DNA from: Candidatus Aquicultor sp.
Lineage (GTDB): Bacteria; Actinomycetota; Aquicultoria; Aquicultorales; Aquicultoraceae
Length of the DNA: 36,526 nt
Direction: 5' to 3'
Assembly: GCA_030682615.1 (NCBI GenBank)
Contig: JAUXNY010000040.1
Coordinates: forward strand, 1-36,526
Under the pieces are notes generated by a model, which saw only the letters and a program-made list of their open reading frames with translations, ran no database searches and was not told the origin of the DNA. This document shows, piece after piece, positions 23,409 to 31,969 of the stretch. How positions within the stretch are numbered: the first letter of the stretch is position 1; the number at the start of each line of letters is the position of its first letter. The position numbers and the translations under genes were made by a program.

Positions 23409-23972
23409 TTGGATAGGGAGAAGATCGAACAGGGAGTACGGCTTATCCTGGAAGGTGTCGGGGAAGACCTCAGCCGTGAAGGCCTACTCAACACACCTCG
23501 CCGTGTTGCGGCTATGTATGAAGAGATTCTTCAAGGTGTGGAGCAAGACCCGGTCGCGGTCCTTAGCGTTACCTTCGGCGAGGACCACGATGAGATGATA
23601 ATGGTCAAAGACATACCGATTTATTCGATGTGCGAACACCACTTGATGCCTTTCATAGGTAAGGCGCATGTAGCATATATCCCAAGTGAAAACGGGAGAG
23701 TAACGGGGATAAGTAAGCTGGCGCGCGTCGTCGATGTGCTCACAAAGAGGCTCCAGGTTCAGGAGCGGCTTACGACGCAGATTGCGGACGCGATGGTAGA
23801 GGCGCTCGACCCGCAGGGGGTCATGGTCGTCATTGAAGCCGAACATCTTTGCATGAGCATGCGCGGCGTTAAGAAGCCTGGTTCGACTACGGTCACCTCG
23901 GCCGTGCGAGGCCAATTTAGAAAGAAGGCGGCTCGCTCCGAAGCGCTGTCGCTCATTACGAACCGTATGTAG
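23409..23972 (+). CDS. folE: GTP cyclohydrolase I (FolE)
   Basis: 187 residues from TTG 23409, eight bases after aaagggg. It converts GTP to 7,8-dihydroneopterin triphosphate, the first step of folate synthesis. The zinc-binding segment [21 protein letters not shown] and the later [31 protein letters not shown] give the Cys/His/Cys ligands and the substrate pocket. The length matches bacterial FolE. folP and folK follow, so this is the folate operon, starting after the ftsH terminator. Confidence 0.97.
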   Translation: MDREKIEQGVRLILEGVGEDLSREGLLNTPRRVAAMYEEILQGVEQDPVAVLSVTFGEDHDEMIMVKDIPIYSMCEHHLMPFIGKAHVAYIPSENGRVTGISKLARVVDVLTKRLQVQERLTTQIADAMVEALDPQGVMVVIEAEHLCMSMRGVKKPGSTTVTSAVRGQFRKKAARSEALSLITNRM

Positions 23973-24005
23973 TTAGCGACCTTGAAATAAGGAGGCTGGT
24001 GGTCG

Positions 24006-25208
24006 ATGCGGCCAAGGGTTTTAAATATCGATTCGGTAGAATCTGTTCGCGAAGCGCTGAAGATGATGCGCGTGTCGCCGGAGGGCATCGATATCATGTC
24101 TCCGAAGGGGATATACCGGTTGGTCAAGATTACCGGTATCGACTGCAGGGCGGCAAACATAATCAAGCAGGAGATGCTGGCCCGTGGCGGCGAAGCCGCC
24201 GCACCATATGAACTCTACATGCTCGACGCGAGAAAAATCGATATGATTCTCATGGGCACAGCCAAGCAGTTCGAGGCGTTACTCGACAAGCTCTCCAGAC
24301 AACCATTTGGTCTGACGGCGCTCGCCCAAGACATCAAGAAAACGCTCGAAAGCTATACAAAAAAACCCCCTACGTTGCAGGCCGGCCGGTTTGCGCTGGA
24401 GCTGGCGTCGCGGACACATATCATGGGTATCCTAAACATAACACCCGACTCGTTCTCCGATGGAGGCCGGTACTTTAGTTTGGAAGACGCGCTTGCTCAA
24501 GCGAAACGAATGGTAAGCGAAGGGGCCGATATCATCGACGTCGGCGGCGAGTCGACGCGTCCGGGAGCGGCGGAGGTCGGGCTCGATGAAGAGCTGAAGC
24601 GGGTCGTCCCGCTGATTGAGCGGTTATCCGCCGAACTCGATGTCCCGATATCGATCGATACATATAAACCCGAAGTTGCGAGGAGCGCGCTCGATGCGGG
24701 AGCATCGCTCATCAACGATATAAGCGGCCTTCGCGATGGAGCGATGATAGAGCTGGCGGTTGAGCGAAACGTCCCGGTTGTCATAATGCATATGAAGGGC
24801 ACGCCCAAGGATATGCAGCAAGACCCGGTCTACGGAGATGTCGTCGCCGAAGTCATCGACTGGCTCGACGGGCAGGCGCGGCAGGCGATGGCGGCCGGTG
24901 TGGCAGAGCATAATATCATAGTCGACCCGGGTATCGGTTTCGGCAAGACTCTCGAACACAATCTGGAGCTGTTGCGGCGCTTATCAGAGTTTAAGAGCCT
25001 GGGGTTTCCGATACTTCTCGGTACGTCGCGTAAGGCGTTTATCGGCAAGATACTCGATGCGCCGGCCGAAGAGCGCCTCGAGGGGACGCTCGCGACAATC
25101 GCTTACGCAATAACCAAGGGCGCGGGCATCGTCCGGGTCCATGATGTGAAAGAGGCACGCCGGGCGGTGGCTGTCGTAGACGCTATAGCCGGCGGGGCGG
25201 GTTCGTGA
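24006..25208 (+). CDS. folP: Dihydropteroate synthase with N-terminal extension
   Basis: 400 residues. The C-terminal 270 residues are a complete dihydropteroate synthase (HIMGILNITPDSFSDGGRYF; DIIDVGGESTRPGA; SIDTYKPEVA; LINDISG; IIVDPGIGFGKT; GTSRKAFIG), which joins p-aminobenzoate to the pterin pyrophosphate. The first 130 residues form an extra domain (RVLNIDSVESVREALKMMRVSPEGIDIMSP, then IDMILMGTAKQFEALLDKLSRQPFGL). Similar extensions occur, to my recollection, in some clostridial and related enzymes; their function is not known to me. ATG is ten bases after aaggagg, so the long form is supported. It overlaps folK by 4 bases. Confidence 0.95.
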   Translation: MRPRVLNIDSVESVREALKMMRVSPEGIDIMSPKGIYRLVKITGIDCRAANIIKQEMLARGGEAAAPYELYMLDARKIDMILMGTAKQFEALLDKLSRQPFGLTALAQDIKKTLESYTKKPPTLQAGRFALELASRTHIMGILNITPDSFSDGGRYFSLEDALAQAKRMVSEGADIIDVGGESTRPGAAEVGLDEELKRVVPLIERLSAELDVPISIDTYKPEVARSALDAGASLINDISGLRDGAMIELAVERNVPVVIMHMKGTPKDMQQDPVYGDVVAEVIDWLDGQARQAMAAGVAEHNIIVDPGIGFGKTLEHNLELLRRLSEFKSLGFPILLGTSRKAFIGKILDAPAEERLEGTLATIAYAITKGAGIVRVHDVKEARRAVAVVDAIAGGAGS

Positions 25209-25702
25209 CCGAGTCGATCGAAGCCTATCTCAGTTTAGGTTCCAACCTGGGCGACCGTCGTCACAACCTCGAAGAAGCGCTAAGAATTATAGGGGAGACC
25301 GACGGTGTTTCCATCGAAAGATTATCTCCGCTCTACGAGACGGGCGCGGTTGGCGGCGTTGAGCAGGACGATTTTTACAACATAGTAGCGCGCATTACGA
25401 CGAGTTTGTCCCCGAGGGAGTTGCTCCACTTAGCGCAGCGAGTCGAGGAACGGCTCCACCGAGTCCGGGTCGAGCGCTGGGGTCCCAGAACCGTCGATGT
25501 CGATATTCTTCTCTATGGGGAGGCCTCGATTGCCGAGACGGACTTGGTCATTCCTCATCCGGAGATGGAGAACCGGGCGTTCGTGCTGGCGCCGCTTGGC
25601 GATATCGCGCCGCAGCTGATGTTACCGAGCGGGCGCACGGTAAGTGAGCGCCTCGCCGGAATCGAAGGTCAAGCGGTCAAAATAATTGGCAGTTTGGATT
25701 GA
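25205..25702 (+). CDS. folK: 2-amino-4-hydroxy-6-hydroxymethyldihydropteridine pyrophosphokinase (HPPK)
   Basis: 165 residues from GTG 25205, overlapping the folP stop as GTGA. It transfers pyrophosphate from ATP to 6-hydroxymethyl-dihydropterin, making the substrate of FolP. The motifs AYLSLGSNLGDRRHNLEEAL, VEERLHRVRVERWGPRTVDVDILLYG and IPHPEMENRAFVLAPLGDIAP are all present and give the ATP and pterin contacts. folB (dihydroneopterin aldolase), which usually lies between folP and folK, is absent. Confidence 0.96.
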   Translation: MTESIEAYLSLGSNLGDRRHNLEEALRIIGETDGVSIERLSPLYETGAVGGVEQDDFYNIVARITTSLSPRELLHLAQRVEERLHRVRVERWGPRTVDVDILLYGEASIAETDLVIPHPEMENRAFVLAPLGDIAPQLMLPSGRTVSERLAGIEGQAVKIIGSLD

Positions 25703-25714
25703 TGGCGCTATAAT
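25686..25714 (+). promoter_or_regulatory. Promoter for the nadABC genes
   Basis: TTGGCA (25686-25691), exactly 17 bases, then a perfect TATAAT (25709-25714). The -35 lies inside the folK end. The start codon of nadA is about 48 bases downstream of the -10. Confidence 0.75.
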
Positions 25715-25761
25715 TGGCAAAGCAGAGGCGTGACTAAATAAAACATGAGGTGTTATCTGTC

Positions 25762-26673
25762 TTGGATTGCAGCGATAATTTAGTAAACGAGATTCTCCGG
25801 CTGAAAAAAGAGAAGAACGCGATAATCCTGGCCCATAATTACCAGATAGGTGAGGTTCAGGACATAGCCGATTTTGTCGGTGATTCGCTCGGTTTGAGCC
25901 GGCAGGCGGCCGATACCGATGCCGATGTCATCGTTTTCTGCGGCGTTCATTTTATGGCCGAGACTGCGGCGATTCTTTCGCCTCAAAAGACGGTGCTATT
26001 ACCGGATATCGATGCCGGGTGCCCGATGGCCGATATGGTCACAGTAGACAAGTTAAGAGAGCTGAAAGCGGAGCATCCGGGGGTGCCGGTCGTCACTTAT
26101 GTCAATTCCAGCGCCGAGGTCAAGGCCGAAAGCGACTACTGCTGCACCTCGGCTAATGCTGTAAAAGTCGTCAACGCGGTCGATTCCGATGAGATTATCT
26201 TTACGCCCGACCAACATCTCGGGCATTATGTCTCGACGCAGACGACGAAGAAGATAATTCTCTGGAACGGTTTTTGCCCGACCCATCGCCGGATTACCGC
26301 CGAGTCCATCACCGCGCGGAAAGAGGCGCACCCGAACGCCAAGATAGTCGTTCATCCCGAGTGCATGGAGGAGGTCATCGCGCTTGCCGATGCGGTGGGG
26401 AGCACCGAGGGGATACTCCGTTACGTCAAGGCGTCGAGCGATACGGAATTCATCATCGGCACCGAGATGGGAATAATCCATCGCCTGGAGAAGGAAAATC
26501 CGGGCAAGATATTTTACACAGGCTCCGAGCGTTCGGTTTGCCCAAATATGAAGCGGATAACTCTGGAAAAAGTTTTATGGTCGCTCCAGGACATGGAGTA
26601 TGTCATCACGGTTCCGGAGGATATCGCGGCGCAGGCAAAACGGGCTATCGACCGGATGCTTGAGATAGTCTAA
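25762..26673 (+). CDS. nadA: Quinolinate synthase NadA
   Basis: 303 residues from TTG 25762, nine bases after gaggtg. The ORF-track GTG at 25750 is itself part of that binding site, so the shorter form is preferred. NadA condenses iminoaspartate with dihydroxyacetone phosphate to quinolinate using a [4Fe-4S] cluster. The three expected cluster cysteines are visible in [19 protein letters not shown] and [40 protein letters not shown] is the N-terminal signature. Gene order nadA-nadB-nadC gives the complete aspartate-to-nicotinate-mononucleotide route. Confidence 0.95.
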   Translation: MDCSDNLVNEILRLKKEKNAIILAHNYQIGEVQDIADFVGDSLGLSRQAADTDADVIVFCGVHFMAETAAILSPQKTVLLPDIDAGCPMADMVTVDKLRELKAEHPGVPVVTYVNSSAEVKAESDYCCTSANAVKVVNAVDSDEIIFTPDQHLGHYVSTQTTKKIILWNGFCPTHRRITAESITARKEAHPNAKIVVHPECMEEVIALADAVGSTEGILRYVKASSDTEFIIGTEMGIIHRLEKENPGKIFYTGSERSVCPNMKRITLEKVLWSLQDMEYVITVPEDIAAQAKRAIDRMLEIV

Positions 26674-26687
26674 ATTTTGTAGTTTTA

Positions 26688-26709
26688 GCGGGCCGCAGAC
26701 GCGGCTCGC
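26688..26709 (+). other. GC-rich hairpin between nadA and nadB
   Basis: gcgggccgc and gcggctcgc form a 9-base-pair stem (one G-U pair) with the tetraloop agac. No T tract follows, so transcription probably continues. It may be a 3' stabilising or processing hairpin within the nad transcript. Confidence 0.5.
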
Positions 26710-26739
26710 GCAGTAATCATCGTTGAGAAATTTGCGAAC

Positions 26740-28347
26740 ATGATTCCCAGGTATTTAATAAATTACGATACGGATAATATTGAAAAGGTCTTCACCGATG
26801 CGGTGGTTGTCGGAAGCGGCATCGCGGGCTTGACGGCTGCGCTTGAAATCTCGAAGCAGTTCGACGTAGCGGTGGTCACGAAGAGCGAGCTTAAAGAGAC
26901 GGCTACCTGGTATGCCCAAGGCGGCGTCGCTACCGCAGTGAGCCAGGAAGACTCTCCAAAGCTCCACTTTAGGGATACGCTCGAGGCCGGCGCCGGTCTT
27001 TGCGACCGGGAGGCCGTCAGTGTTCTGGTAAGTGAAGGTCCCGACCGCATCGGCGACTTGATTCGCATGGGTGCGCAGTTTGACTGGCAGGGCGACCGTA
27101 TAGGTTTGTCCAGGGAGGGAGGCCATTCGCTGGCGCGGGTGCTCCATTCGGGCGACTCGACCGGCAGCGAGATAGAGGCTACCCTGATTCGAACCGCCAA
27201 CGCCTGGCAGAGCGTTCAGGTCTTCGAGCACCGGTTCTCCATAGACTTGCTGGTAGATAAAGGGCGCTGTGTCGGGGTGCTTACCTTCGATGAGCCCACA
27301 GGAAGTTTAATCGCCCATTTCGCCAAAGCTGTGATTCTGGCGACTGGCGGGGCGGGGCAGTTGTATTCGGTGACTACCAACCCGACGATTTCGACGGGTG
27401 ACGGCATAGCGATGGCTTACCGCGCGGGAGCGGTCCTCGCCGATATGGAGTTTATTCAGTTCCACCCGACCGCGCTAGACCGTGACGCTATGCCGAGGTT
27501 CCTTATAACCGAGGCCTTGCGCGGAGAGGGAGCTTATCTTAGAGATTGCAACGGCGAGCGCTTTATGGTCGGCCGGCACCCGCTCGCCGAGCTGGCACCG
27601 CGAGATGTCGTGACCAGGGTGATGGTCCAGGTCATGGAGCGTTGCCACGACAAGCCGGTCTATCTCGATGCCACCCATATATCCGAATCGCTACTGCGGG
27701 AGCGCTACCCCAACATCTGGAGCCGTTGCCGGGAGGTAGGCATAGATATCTCGAAGGATTTGATACCGGTGAGGCCGGCGGCGCACTATACGGTTGGCGG
27801 GGTTCGAACCGACCTTAATGGCGAGACCAACATCGCGGGCCTCTACGCTACCGGCGAGACCTCCTGCACGGGCGTGCACGGCGCAAACCGGCTGGCGAGC
27901 AACTCGCTTCTGGAGGGGTTGGTCTTTAGCAAACGCATCTCGATGGCCGTCATGAGAAAACTCGCGGCCGAAGAGGACCAGCAGGTCGAAGATATCAGGT
28001 TCCAATATAGCGCGGTAAAGCCTGTTGGCGATATCGATATCGCCGCGGAGCGGAGTTGGCTCCAGAAGCTGATGACCGATTACGCCGGGGTCGTCCGTAA
28101 CGAAGAAGGCCTTTTATTCGCGCTCTCCGAGGTCGACAAAAAAGACGACATCCTTAAAGCCGGTTTTATGGACCCGGCCGGGTTCGAGCTTCAAAATATG
28201 TTGTGTATCGCGGGTTTGCTGATAAAATCGGCGCTCACGCGTAAGGAATCGCGCGGCGTTCATTACCGGGACGATTACCCGGAGCCGAGTGACCGCTGGT
28301 TGATACATCTTGAAAATCGCTATACGGAGGATATGGTTGCCGGATAA
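26740..28347 (+). CDS. nadB: L-aspartate oxidase NadB
   Basis: 535 residues. This FAD enzyme oxidises L-aspartate to iminoaspartate for NadA. The N-terminal FAD-binding motif VVVGSGIAGLTAALE is at about residues 22-36. FIQFHPTAL, GEGAYLRDCNGERFM, RPAAHYTVGGVRTDLNGETNIAGLYATGETSCTGVHGANRLASNSLLEGLVF are the substrate-site signatures of the succinate dehydrogenase/aspartate oxidase flavoprotein family. The ATG has only a weak upstream gag. The 3' end overlaps nadC by 11 bases. Confidence 0.96.
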   Translation: MIPRYLINYDTDNIEKVFTDAVVVGSGIAGLTAALEISKQFDVAVVTKSELKETATWYAQGGVATAVSQEDSPKLHFRDTLEAGAGLCDREAVSVLVSEGPDRIGDLIRMGAQFDWQGDRIGLSREGGHSLARVLHSGDSTGSEIEATLIRTANAWQSVQVFEHRFSIDLLVDKGRCVGVLTFDEPTGSLIAHFAKAVILATGGAGQLYSVTTNPTISTGDGIAMAYRAGAVLADMEFIQFHPTALDRDAMPRFLITEALRGEGAYLRDCNGERFMVGRHPLAELAPRDVVTRVMVQVMERCHDKPVYLDATHISESLLRERYPNIWSRCREVGIDISKDLIPVRPAAHYTVGGVRTDLNGETNIAGLYATGETSCTGVHGANRLASNSLLEGLVFSKRISMAVMRKLAAEEDQQVEDIRFQYSAVKPVGDIDIAAERSWLQKLMTDYAGVVRNEEGLLFALSEVDKKDDILKAGFMDPAGFELQNMLCIAGLLIKSALTRKESRGVHYRDDYPEPSDRWLIHLENRYTEDMVAG

Positions 28348-29185
28348 TCATCTGATGGAGCGGGAAATCGAAATAGCGGTAGTGCGTGCGCTCGAGGAGG
28401 ACCTTGGCGAGGACGGGGACGTCACGTCGAAAGCGACCATCGGACCCGGACTTACGGTGCGCGCCGAGATAATAGTCAAAAGCCCGGGCGTGATTGCCGG
28501 ACTGGCCGTGGCGAAGCGGACTTTTGCCTATCTCGACGACGCGCTCGAGTTTAACGCTTTCTTCGATGACGGGGCGGCAGTCGAAGCGGGCACCCGGATT
28601 GCCGAGGTGTCGGGGGACGCGCTGGCGGTGCTGGCGGGCGAGCGGACCGCGCTCAACTTTCTGCAGCACCTCTCCGGCATCGCGACCGAGGCCGCCAAGT
28701 ATACGAAGGCTCTTGAGGGGACCGGCGTTGACCTTTTGGACACACGAAAGACCACCCCGGGGCTGCGCTATCTCGAGAAGTATGCCGCGCGAACCGGCGG
28801 AGCGCGCAACCACCGGTTCGGCCTCTTTGACCAGATACTCATCAAAGACAATCATATCGGGGTCACCCGGGATATCGAAGAGGCCGTGCGCAAGGCCCGC
28901 GACGCATACCCGAGCCTTGTCGTCGAGGTCGAAGCAGAGACCTTAGACGAGGTGCGGGCGGCGGTTGAGGCGCGAGCCGATATCGTCCTTCTCGACAACA
29001 TGGACACGACGCTCTTAAGGGCGGCGGTGGGGCTCATCGGAGACCGGGCGCTTAAGGAGGCCTCCGGCGGGATTACGCTCGCGAATATCGCCGATGTTGC
29101 CGCAACCGGTGTCGACCGCATCTCGGTCGGGGCGATAACGCAAGCGGCGAAGCCGCTCGACATATCGCTTGAGGTCGTCGGGTAG
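28337..29185 (+). CDS. nadC: Nicotinate-nucleotide pyrophosphorylase (quinolinate phosphoribosyltransferase) NadC
   Basis: 282 residues from TTG 28337, spaced six bases from ggagg inside the nadB end; the ORF-track start at 28310 has no site. It converts quinolinate and PRPP to nicotinate mononucleotide and CO2. EDLGEDGDVTSKATI, GERTALNFLQHLSGIAT, LLDTRKTTPGLRYLEKYAARTGGARNHRFGLFDQILIKDNHI and DIVLLDNMD are all typical. It is full length and completes the NAD branch. Confidence 0.97.
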   Translation: MPDNHLMEREIEIAVVRALEEDLGEDGDVTSKATIGPGLTVRAEIIVKSPGVIAGLAVAKRTFAYLDDALEFNAFFDDGAAVEAGTRIAEVSGDALAVLAGERTALNFLQHLSGIATEAAKYTKALEGTGVDLLDTRKTTPGLRYLEKYAARTGGARNHRFGLFDQILIKDNHIGVTRDIEEAVRKARDAYPSLVVEVEAETLDEVRAAVEARADIVLLDNMDTTLLRAAVGLIGDRALKEASGGITLANIADVAATGVDRISVGAITQAAKPLDISLEVVG

Positions 29186-29191
29186 TCGCCG

Positions 29192-29218
29192 CGCCGGTAA
29201 AAACTGGTTTACCCGGCG
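29192..29218 (+). terminator. Terminator-like hairpin after nadC
   Basis: cgccggtaaa pairs with tttacccggcg (one bulged G) around aactgg, seven bases after the nadC stop. The downstream sequence is only mildly T-rich, so termination strength is uncertain. Confidence 0.55.
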
Positions 29219-29326
29219 ATACCCTTGTATTTCTAGAGCGGCTCCACTTTAATATGTACAGAGTCCCATGTCGGCCGGTCTGGTTTGGCGGTCGTAGGTT
29301 AAGATAATAATTAAAAGGCCGTGGAG

Positions 29327-29977
29327 TTGAACGAAGCCCAGATACTGGATTTTCTAATCCGCTATTTCGATATATACGGGTATTATATTGTCTTCTTGCT
29401 GCTGCTGCTGGAGAACTTTTTCGTAATAGGTCTTGTGCTCCCAGGGGAGACGGTCCTGCTCCTGGCGGCGTTTGTCGCCGCCCAGGGAAACCTCAGCATC
29501 ACCTACGTCATCATTATAGCCGCCGTAGCCGCGATTCTCGGCAATATAACGGGATATATGATCGGCCGGAAAGGCGGTCGCCCGTTTATCAAGCGGTATG
29601 GAGGTCGCCTGGTATCGCCTGAAAAAATCGATGCGGCAGAGGAGTATTTCGCGATTCACGGCTCCAAAACGGTCTTTATCGGAAGGTTTGCGGCCGGGGT
29701 AAGGGTCTTTGTGCCGCTCATCGCCGGCGCCTCCAAGATGAATTTTGGGAAGTTTCTCGTCTACACCATAGCCGCTGTCGTCTCATGGACGGTCGGAATC
29801 GGTTTGCTCGGGTTTTTTTTCGGACAGAATTGGAAGTTGCTGAGCAAGCTGGTCGGTAACTTCAGTCTCATCGTTTTAGCGGTGGTCATCGCATTGATAG
29901 CGCTATATATCGTAAGGAGGAGACGTGGTCGAGCAGACAAAGGAACAAGCGGTGATAGCGACGCTCAAGGAGCGTAA
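29327..29977 (+). CDS. DedA-family membrane protein (SNARE-associated/VTT domain)
   Basis: 216 residues from TTG 29327, which is eight bases after aaaagg; GTG 29321 (ORF track) is only two bases from it. Several hydrophobic segments are present. The DedA signature is clear: FVIGLVLPGETVLLLAAFVAAQGNL, IGRKGGRPFIKRYG, HGSKTVFIGRFAAGVRVFVPLIAGASKM. DedA proteins act in the cytoplasmic membrane; recent work assigns many to undecaprenyl-phosphate or phospholipid translocation, but the substrate here is not readable. The C-terminus is basic (RRRRGRADK) and overlaps birA by 53 bases. Confidence 0.92.
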   Translation: MNEAQILDFLIRYFDIYGYYIVFLLLLLENFFVIGLVLPGETVLLLAAFVAAQGNLSITYVIIIAAVAAILGNITGYMIGRKGGRPFIKRYGGRLVSPEKIDAAEEYFAIHGSKTVFIGRFAAGVRVFVPLIAGASKMNFGKFLVYTIAAVVSWTVGIGLLGFFFGQNWKLLSKLVGNFSLIVLAVVIALIALYIVRRRRGRADKGTSGDSDAQGA

Positions 29978-30905
29978 GGACCGCTATGTATCCGGGCAAG
30001 AACTCGCTACCGGCGCGTCGGTTTCACGGGCGGCGATTTGGAAGCAGATAGAGAGTCTGCGGGCTAAAGGCTATGTGATAGAGGCGTCCCCAAGGCGCGG
30101 CTACCGGCTTGTCTCCTCGCCGGACCTTCTCATACCAGAGGAGCTTGCGGCGCTCATTAGAACCGAGACCATAGGCCTTAGAGTCGTCCACCGCAAGGAG
30201 GTCGACTCCACAAACAATCTAGCCAAGGAATTGGCGGAAAAAGGGGCTCCGGAGGGGACCGTCGTCATAGCCGAAGAGCAGACGGCCGGTCGGGGGCGAC
30301 TCGAGCGGAGCTGGGCCTCGCCGCGCGGCGGTATCTGGCTCTCGGTCATCTTGCGCCCGCCTTTAGCGCCGCTCGGGGCGACCCGCTTCACATTGCTGGC
30401 CGCTGTGGCCGCCGCGAAGGCTATCGAAACGCTCGGCATAACCCCGGAAATCAAGTGGCCGAACGACGTTTTAATCGAAGGCCGTAAAGTCTGCGGAATA
30501 CTGCTTGAGCTAAGCGCCCAAGCGGACCGTATCGAGCACCTGGTCATCGGGTTCGGCATCAACGCCAACATCACGCAACGCGATATCCCGGTTGAAGCGC
30601 GAGAGAGAGCGACCAGCCTAGCCGGTGTGCTCGGCCGGGAGATAGCGCGGGCACCTTTTGTCGCAACGCTTTTCTCGGTGTTTGAGCAAGAATATCGCCG
30701 TCTGCTCGCCGGGGACTGGGAGGGAGTCCTTTCCGACTGGATACAGCGGTGCAACATGGTCAACAAGCATATCGTGCTCGACACGTTCCAAGGCGTCGAG
30801 GAGGGCGTCTTTGCGGGCGTCGACGATTTCGGAGCCATTCGTTTACGCCAGGCGGACGGCGAAGTCCAGACCTTTGCCGCCGGTGATGTCACGGTCAAAG
30901 CATAA
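29925..30905 (+). CDS. birA: Bifunctional biotin-[acetyl-CoA-carboxylase] ligase / biotin operon repressor BirA
   Basis: 326 residues from GTG 29925 with aaggagga upstream, starting within the dedA end. Residues 8-65 form a winged helix-turn-helix (GQELATGASVSRAAIWKQIESLRAKGYVIEASPRRGYRL). The ligase domain follows: VDSTNNLAKELAEKGAPEGTVVIAEEQTAGRGRLERSW contains the biotinyl-AMP loop GRGR, and IKWPNDVLIEGRKVCGILLE binds biotin. It biotinylates carboxyl-carrier proteins and, when loaded with biotinyl-AMP, represses transport genes. A matching operator precedes bioY immediately downstream. Confidence 0.96.
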   Translation: MVEQTKEQAVIATLKERKDRYVSGQELATGASVSRAAIWKQIESLRAKGYVIEASPRRGYRLVSSPDLLIPEELAALIRTETIGLRVVHRKEVDSTNNLAKELAEKGAPEGTVVIAEEQTAGRGRLERSWASPRGGIWLSVILRPPLAPLGATRFTLLAAVAAAKAIETLGITPEIKWPNDVLIEGRKVCGILLELSAQADRIEHLVIGFGINANITQRDIPVEARERATSLAGVLGREIARAPFVATLFSVFEQEYRRLLAGDWEGVLSDWIQRCNMVNKHIVLDTFQGVEEGVFAGVDDFGAIRLRQADGEVQTFAAGDVTVKA

Positions 30906-30910
30906 GTTGC

Positions 30911-30939
30911 TTGACCTGGCGGGCACTCCTTAATATAAT
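30911..30939 (+). promoter_or_regulatory. bioY promoter
   Basis: TTGACC (30911-30916), 17 bases, TATAAT (30934-30939). The -10 abuts the BirA-type operator, so the two form a repressible promoter. Confidence 0.8.
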
Positions 30940-30970
30940 TGTAAACCAATATGATATGCAAGGTTTACAA
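30939..30970 (+). promoter_or_regulatory. BirA operator
   Basis: TTGTAAACC-N14-GGTTTACAA (30939-30947 and 30962-30970) is a perfect inverted repeat that closely fits the known BirA operator pattern (TTGTTAACC-N14-16-GGTTAACAA). It covers the end of the -10 element and the expected transcription start of bioY. Confidence 0.88.
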
Positions 30971-30986
30971 TAAGGAGCTAAGTTAT

Positions 30987-31517
30987 ATGAACGTCTCTCT
31001 CATGGCAAAAGCCGCGCTAGTCGCGGCGCTTACCGCCGCGACCGCCGTAGTCGCAATCCCTATCGGGTCTGTCCCCGTTACTCTTCAAGTCTTTTTCGTG
31101 CTGCTCGCGGGTTTAGTGCTCGGACCGGTATACGGCGCGCTCAGCATGATCGTCTATATGCTGTTAGGCATCGTCGGCCTGCCGGTCTTTGCCGGCGGGG
31201 CGGCGGGAATCGGTGTGGTTGTCGGACCGAGCGGGGGATATCTGTTCGGCTTCATTCTGGCGGCTATCGTAGTCGGCACTATAGGCATGCGAGGGAATAA
31301 CTCCATATCGCAGCTGGCCATTGCGATGGGGGCAGGCATCGTTGCCATTTACGTTCTCGGTGTCGTCCAGCTATCTCTCGTGACCGGCATGTCGCTTGTG
31401 CAGGCGGTTCTCGCCGGCGCCGCGCCGTTTATAATCTTTGACGTTATTAAAGCGGTCGCCGCGGTGGCCGTAGCGAGGAGGATCGGTCTTGCAAACGGTA
31501 GGTCGACCCGCCGATAA
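30987..31517 (+). CDS. bioY: Biotin transporter BioY (ECF S component)
   Basis: 176 residues from ATG 30987, nine bases after aaggag. The ORF-track ATG at 30951 lies inside the BirA operator and cannot be the start. BioY is the biotin-binding membrane subunit of an energy-coupling-factor importer. Six hydrophobic segments and the signature PVTLQVFFVLLAGLVLGPVYGALSMIVYMLLGIVGLPVFAGGAAG are visible. The partner genes bioM/bioN or ecfA/T are not in the window, so it works alone or with a shared ECF module elsewhere. Its control by BirA is strongly supported by the operator. Confidence 0.95.
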   Translation: MNVSLMAKAALVAALTAATAVVAIPIGSVPVTLQVFFVLLAGLVLGPVYGALSMIVYMLLGIVGLPVFAGGAAGIGVVVGPSGGYLFGFILAAIVVGTIGMRGNNSISQLAIAMGAGIVAIYVLGVVQLSLVTGMSLVQAVLAGAAPFIIFDVIKAVAAVAVARRIGLANGRSTRR

Positions 31518-31908
31518 CAGCACTATCAAGCTCCGGGCCCATCATCTCTTCTGTGTGTATACGTTCTCGGGCGACGGCTACGATAGAGCTTTTACCGATA
31601 ATATGGAGCGCATCGCCGGAATTTGCTCTTCTCCTGCGCGCATGGTCTTGCTCGTCGAGGGTGTGGATGATGTCTGTTCCGCGTGTCCCTTTAGCGACGG
31701 TGTTACTTGCCAAAAAGCCGGAAGAGACGTTGCCGCGATGGACGCCGCGGCCGAGGAGGCTCTCGGCATCGAGCCGGGACAGCTTTTTATCGCCCATATC
31801 ATGCGTGCTCGCGTCGCGCAAGCGATTCGCTCGGGTAAGTATATCGGCGTATGCAATGGTTGCTCATGGTTTGAGGGCCACTGCAGGCCGCTTATCGATA
31901 GCCTGTAG
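31489..31908 (+). CDS. DUF1284-family cysteine-rich protein
   Basis: 139 residues from TTG 31489, six bases after gaggagga; it overlaps bioY by 29 bases. The pattern LRAHHLFCVYTFSGDGYDRAFTDNMERI and DDVCSACPFSDGVTCQ fits DUF1284, a family of unknown function whose paired His and eight cysteines (LFC, GIC, DVCSAC, TC, VCNGC, HC) suggest an iron-sulphur or metal site (inference). It is co-directional and probably co-transcribed with bioY, hence perhaps also under BirA control. No signal peptide or membrane segment is visible. Confidence 0.82.
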   Translation: MQTVGRPADNSTIKLRAHHLFCVYTFSGDGYDRAFTDNMERIAGICSSPARMVLLVEGVDDVCSACPFSDGVTCQKAGRDVAAMDAAAEEALGIEPGQLFIAHIMRARVAQAIRSGKYIGVCNGCSWFEGHCRPLIDSL

Positions 31909-31969
31909 GTGCCGCGCTCAAAAGCTCTGGAGTTTCGCGGTCACTTAGAAATATAGATTTGCTAAAATA

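Noticed and set aside
27785-27800. ggttcgaaccgacc resembling a tRNA T-arm
   Set aside because: It lies within the conserved coding sequence of nadB (VGGVRTDL) and no acceptor or anticodon arm surrounds it.
30101-30961. 286-residue minus-strand ORF opposite birA
   Set aside because: Ser/Pro/Arg-rich antisense frame of birA; its start lies in the bioY operator.
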